A DNA stretch of 5,020 bases from Thermodesulfovibrionales bacterium (GTDB lineage: Bacteria > Nitrospirota > Thermodesulfovibrionia > Thermodesulfovibrionales > SM23-35): contig JAKLQR010000275.1 of NCBI GenBank assembly GCA_022013235.1, positions 1 to 5,020 on the forward strand, in the 5' to 3' direction. The position numbers and the translations under genes were made by a program. How positions within the stretch are numbered: the stretch's first letter is position 1; each line of letters begins with the position of its first letter. Below the pieces are notes generated by a model. That model did no database searches and was not told the origin of the DNA. It saw only the letters and a program-made list of their open reading frames with translations. Shown piece by piece: positions 4,941 through 5,020 of the stretch.

Positions 4941-4956
4941 TGCAAATATAGTGCCA
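4941..4956 (-). promoter_or_regulatory. Consensus sigma54 (RpoN) -24/-12 promoter of lpxC
   Basis: On the minus strand the sequence reads TGGCAC-TATAT-TTGCA, matching the RpoN consensus TGGCAC-N5-TTGC(A/T) at every conserved position. The invariant GG and GC dinucleotides are exactly 12 bases apart. Transcription would start near 4930, leaving a leader of about 52 bases before the lpxC ATG, which is a normal arrangement. The rest of 4879-5020 holds no gene. It has a 7-bp direct repeat TTAAGAC-TTAAGAC in the leader (minus strand, 4920-4933) and an inverted pair upstream. Confidence 0.75.
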
Positions 4957-5000
4957 GCAGATTCATTCCTGGTTATGTTTATTTTGAAATAGGCATATCC

Positions 5001-5017
5001 GTGAAGATTGGCTTCAC
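5001..5017. repeat. Inverted repeat GTGAAG-N5-CTTCAC upstream of the sigma54 site
   Basis: The 6-bp arms with a 5-base gap are centred about 80 bases upstream of the predicted lpxC transcription start. Sigma54 promoters need an activator bound upstream, so this is a candidate activator site. It could equally be the stem of a terminator whose T-run lies past the window edge. Confidence 0.3.
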
Positions 5018-5020
5018 AGT

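Noticed and set aside
4733..4966. 77-codon minus-strand ORF overlapping the lpxC start
   Set aside because: It is out of frame with lpxC and runs from inside the sigma54 promoter region into lpxC; it has no recognisable domain.

Overview
This looks like ordinary chromosomal DNA of a Gram-negative (diderm) bacterium. lpxC, the committed step of lipid A synthesis, implies an outer membrane, and a canonical RpoN-type promoter lies in front of it. Moderate GC and the style of the TauE/SafE, MFS and winged-helix proteins would fit Nitrospirota or a delta-proteobacterial lineage. That placement is an impression from protein style, not a demonstrated assignment.

Layout, left to right. (1) Positions 1-597 hold the C-terminal part of a TauE/SafE-family membrane exporter whose start lies outside the window. 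(2) Positions 692-790 hold an extended -10 promoter, a fluoride (crcB-motif) riboswitch aptamer and an overlapping intrinsic terminator, which together form a classic transcriptional ON switch. (3) The switch precedes an MFS transporter (867-2060) and, one base after its stop, an endonuclease IV gene (nfo, 2062-2913). nfo appears to start at a non-canonical ATT codon. (4) After a spacer with a dyad and a related half-site, an excellent sigma70-type promoter sits directly on the ATG of a winged-helix/nucleotidyltransferase-like protein (3030-3575), so that mRNA may be leaderless. (5) A 20-residue peptide, half of it lysine, follows with a very strong ribosome binding site (3633-3695) and a textbook terminator. 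(6) lpxC lies on the minus strand (4000-4878). Its last ~45 codons plus ~20 bp of 3' flank occur a second time just downstream (about 3814-3974) as a decayed, frameshifted tandem copy. (7) The lpxC upstream region carries a consensus -24/-12 sigma54 promoter (4941-4956).

How the genes work together: fluoride entering the cell should relieve termination and switch on the MFS protein and, by read-through and translational coupling, the AP endonuclease. This pairs a putative exporter with a DNA-repair enzyme under one ion sensor. The HTH/NT protein and the lysine-rich peptide form a second small plus-strand unit of unknown role. lpxC is separately transcribed and converges on that unit. The most notable observations are the fluoride-controlled MFS-nfo pair, the ATT start, the sigma54 promoter of lpxC, the tiny basic peptide and the lpxC tail relic.
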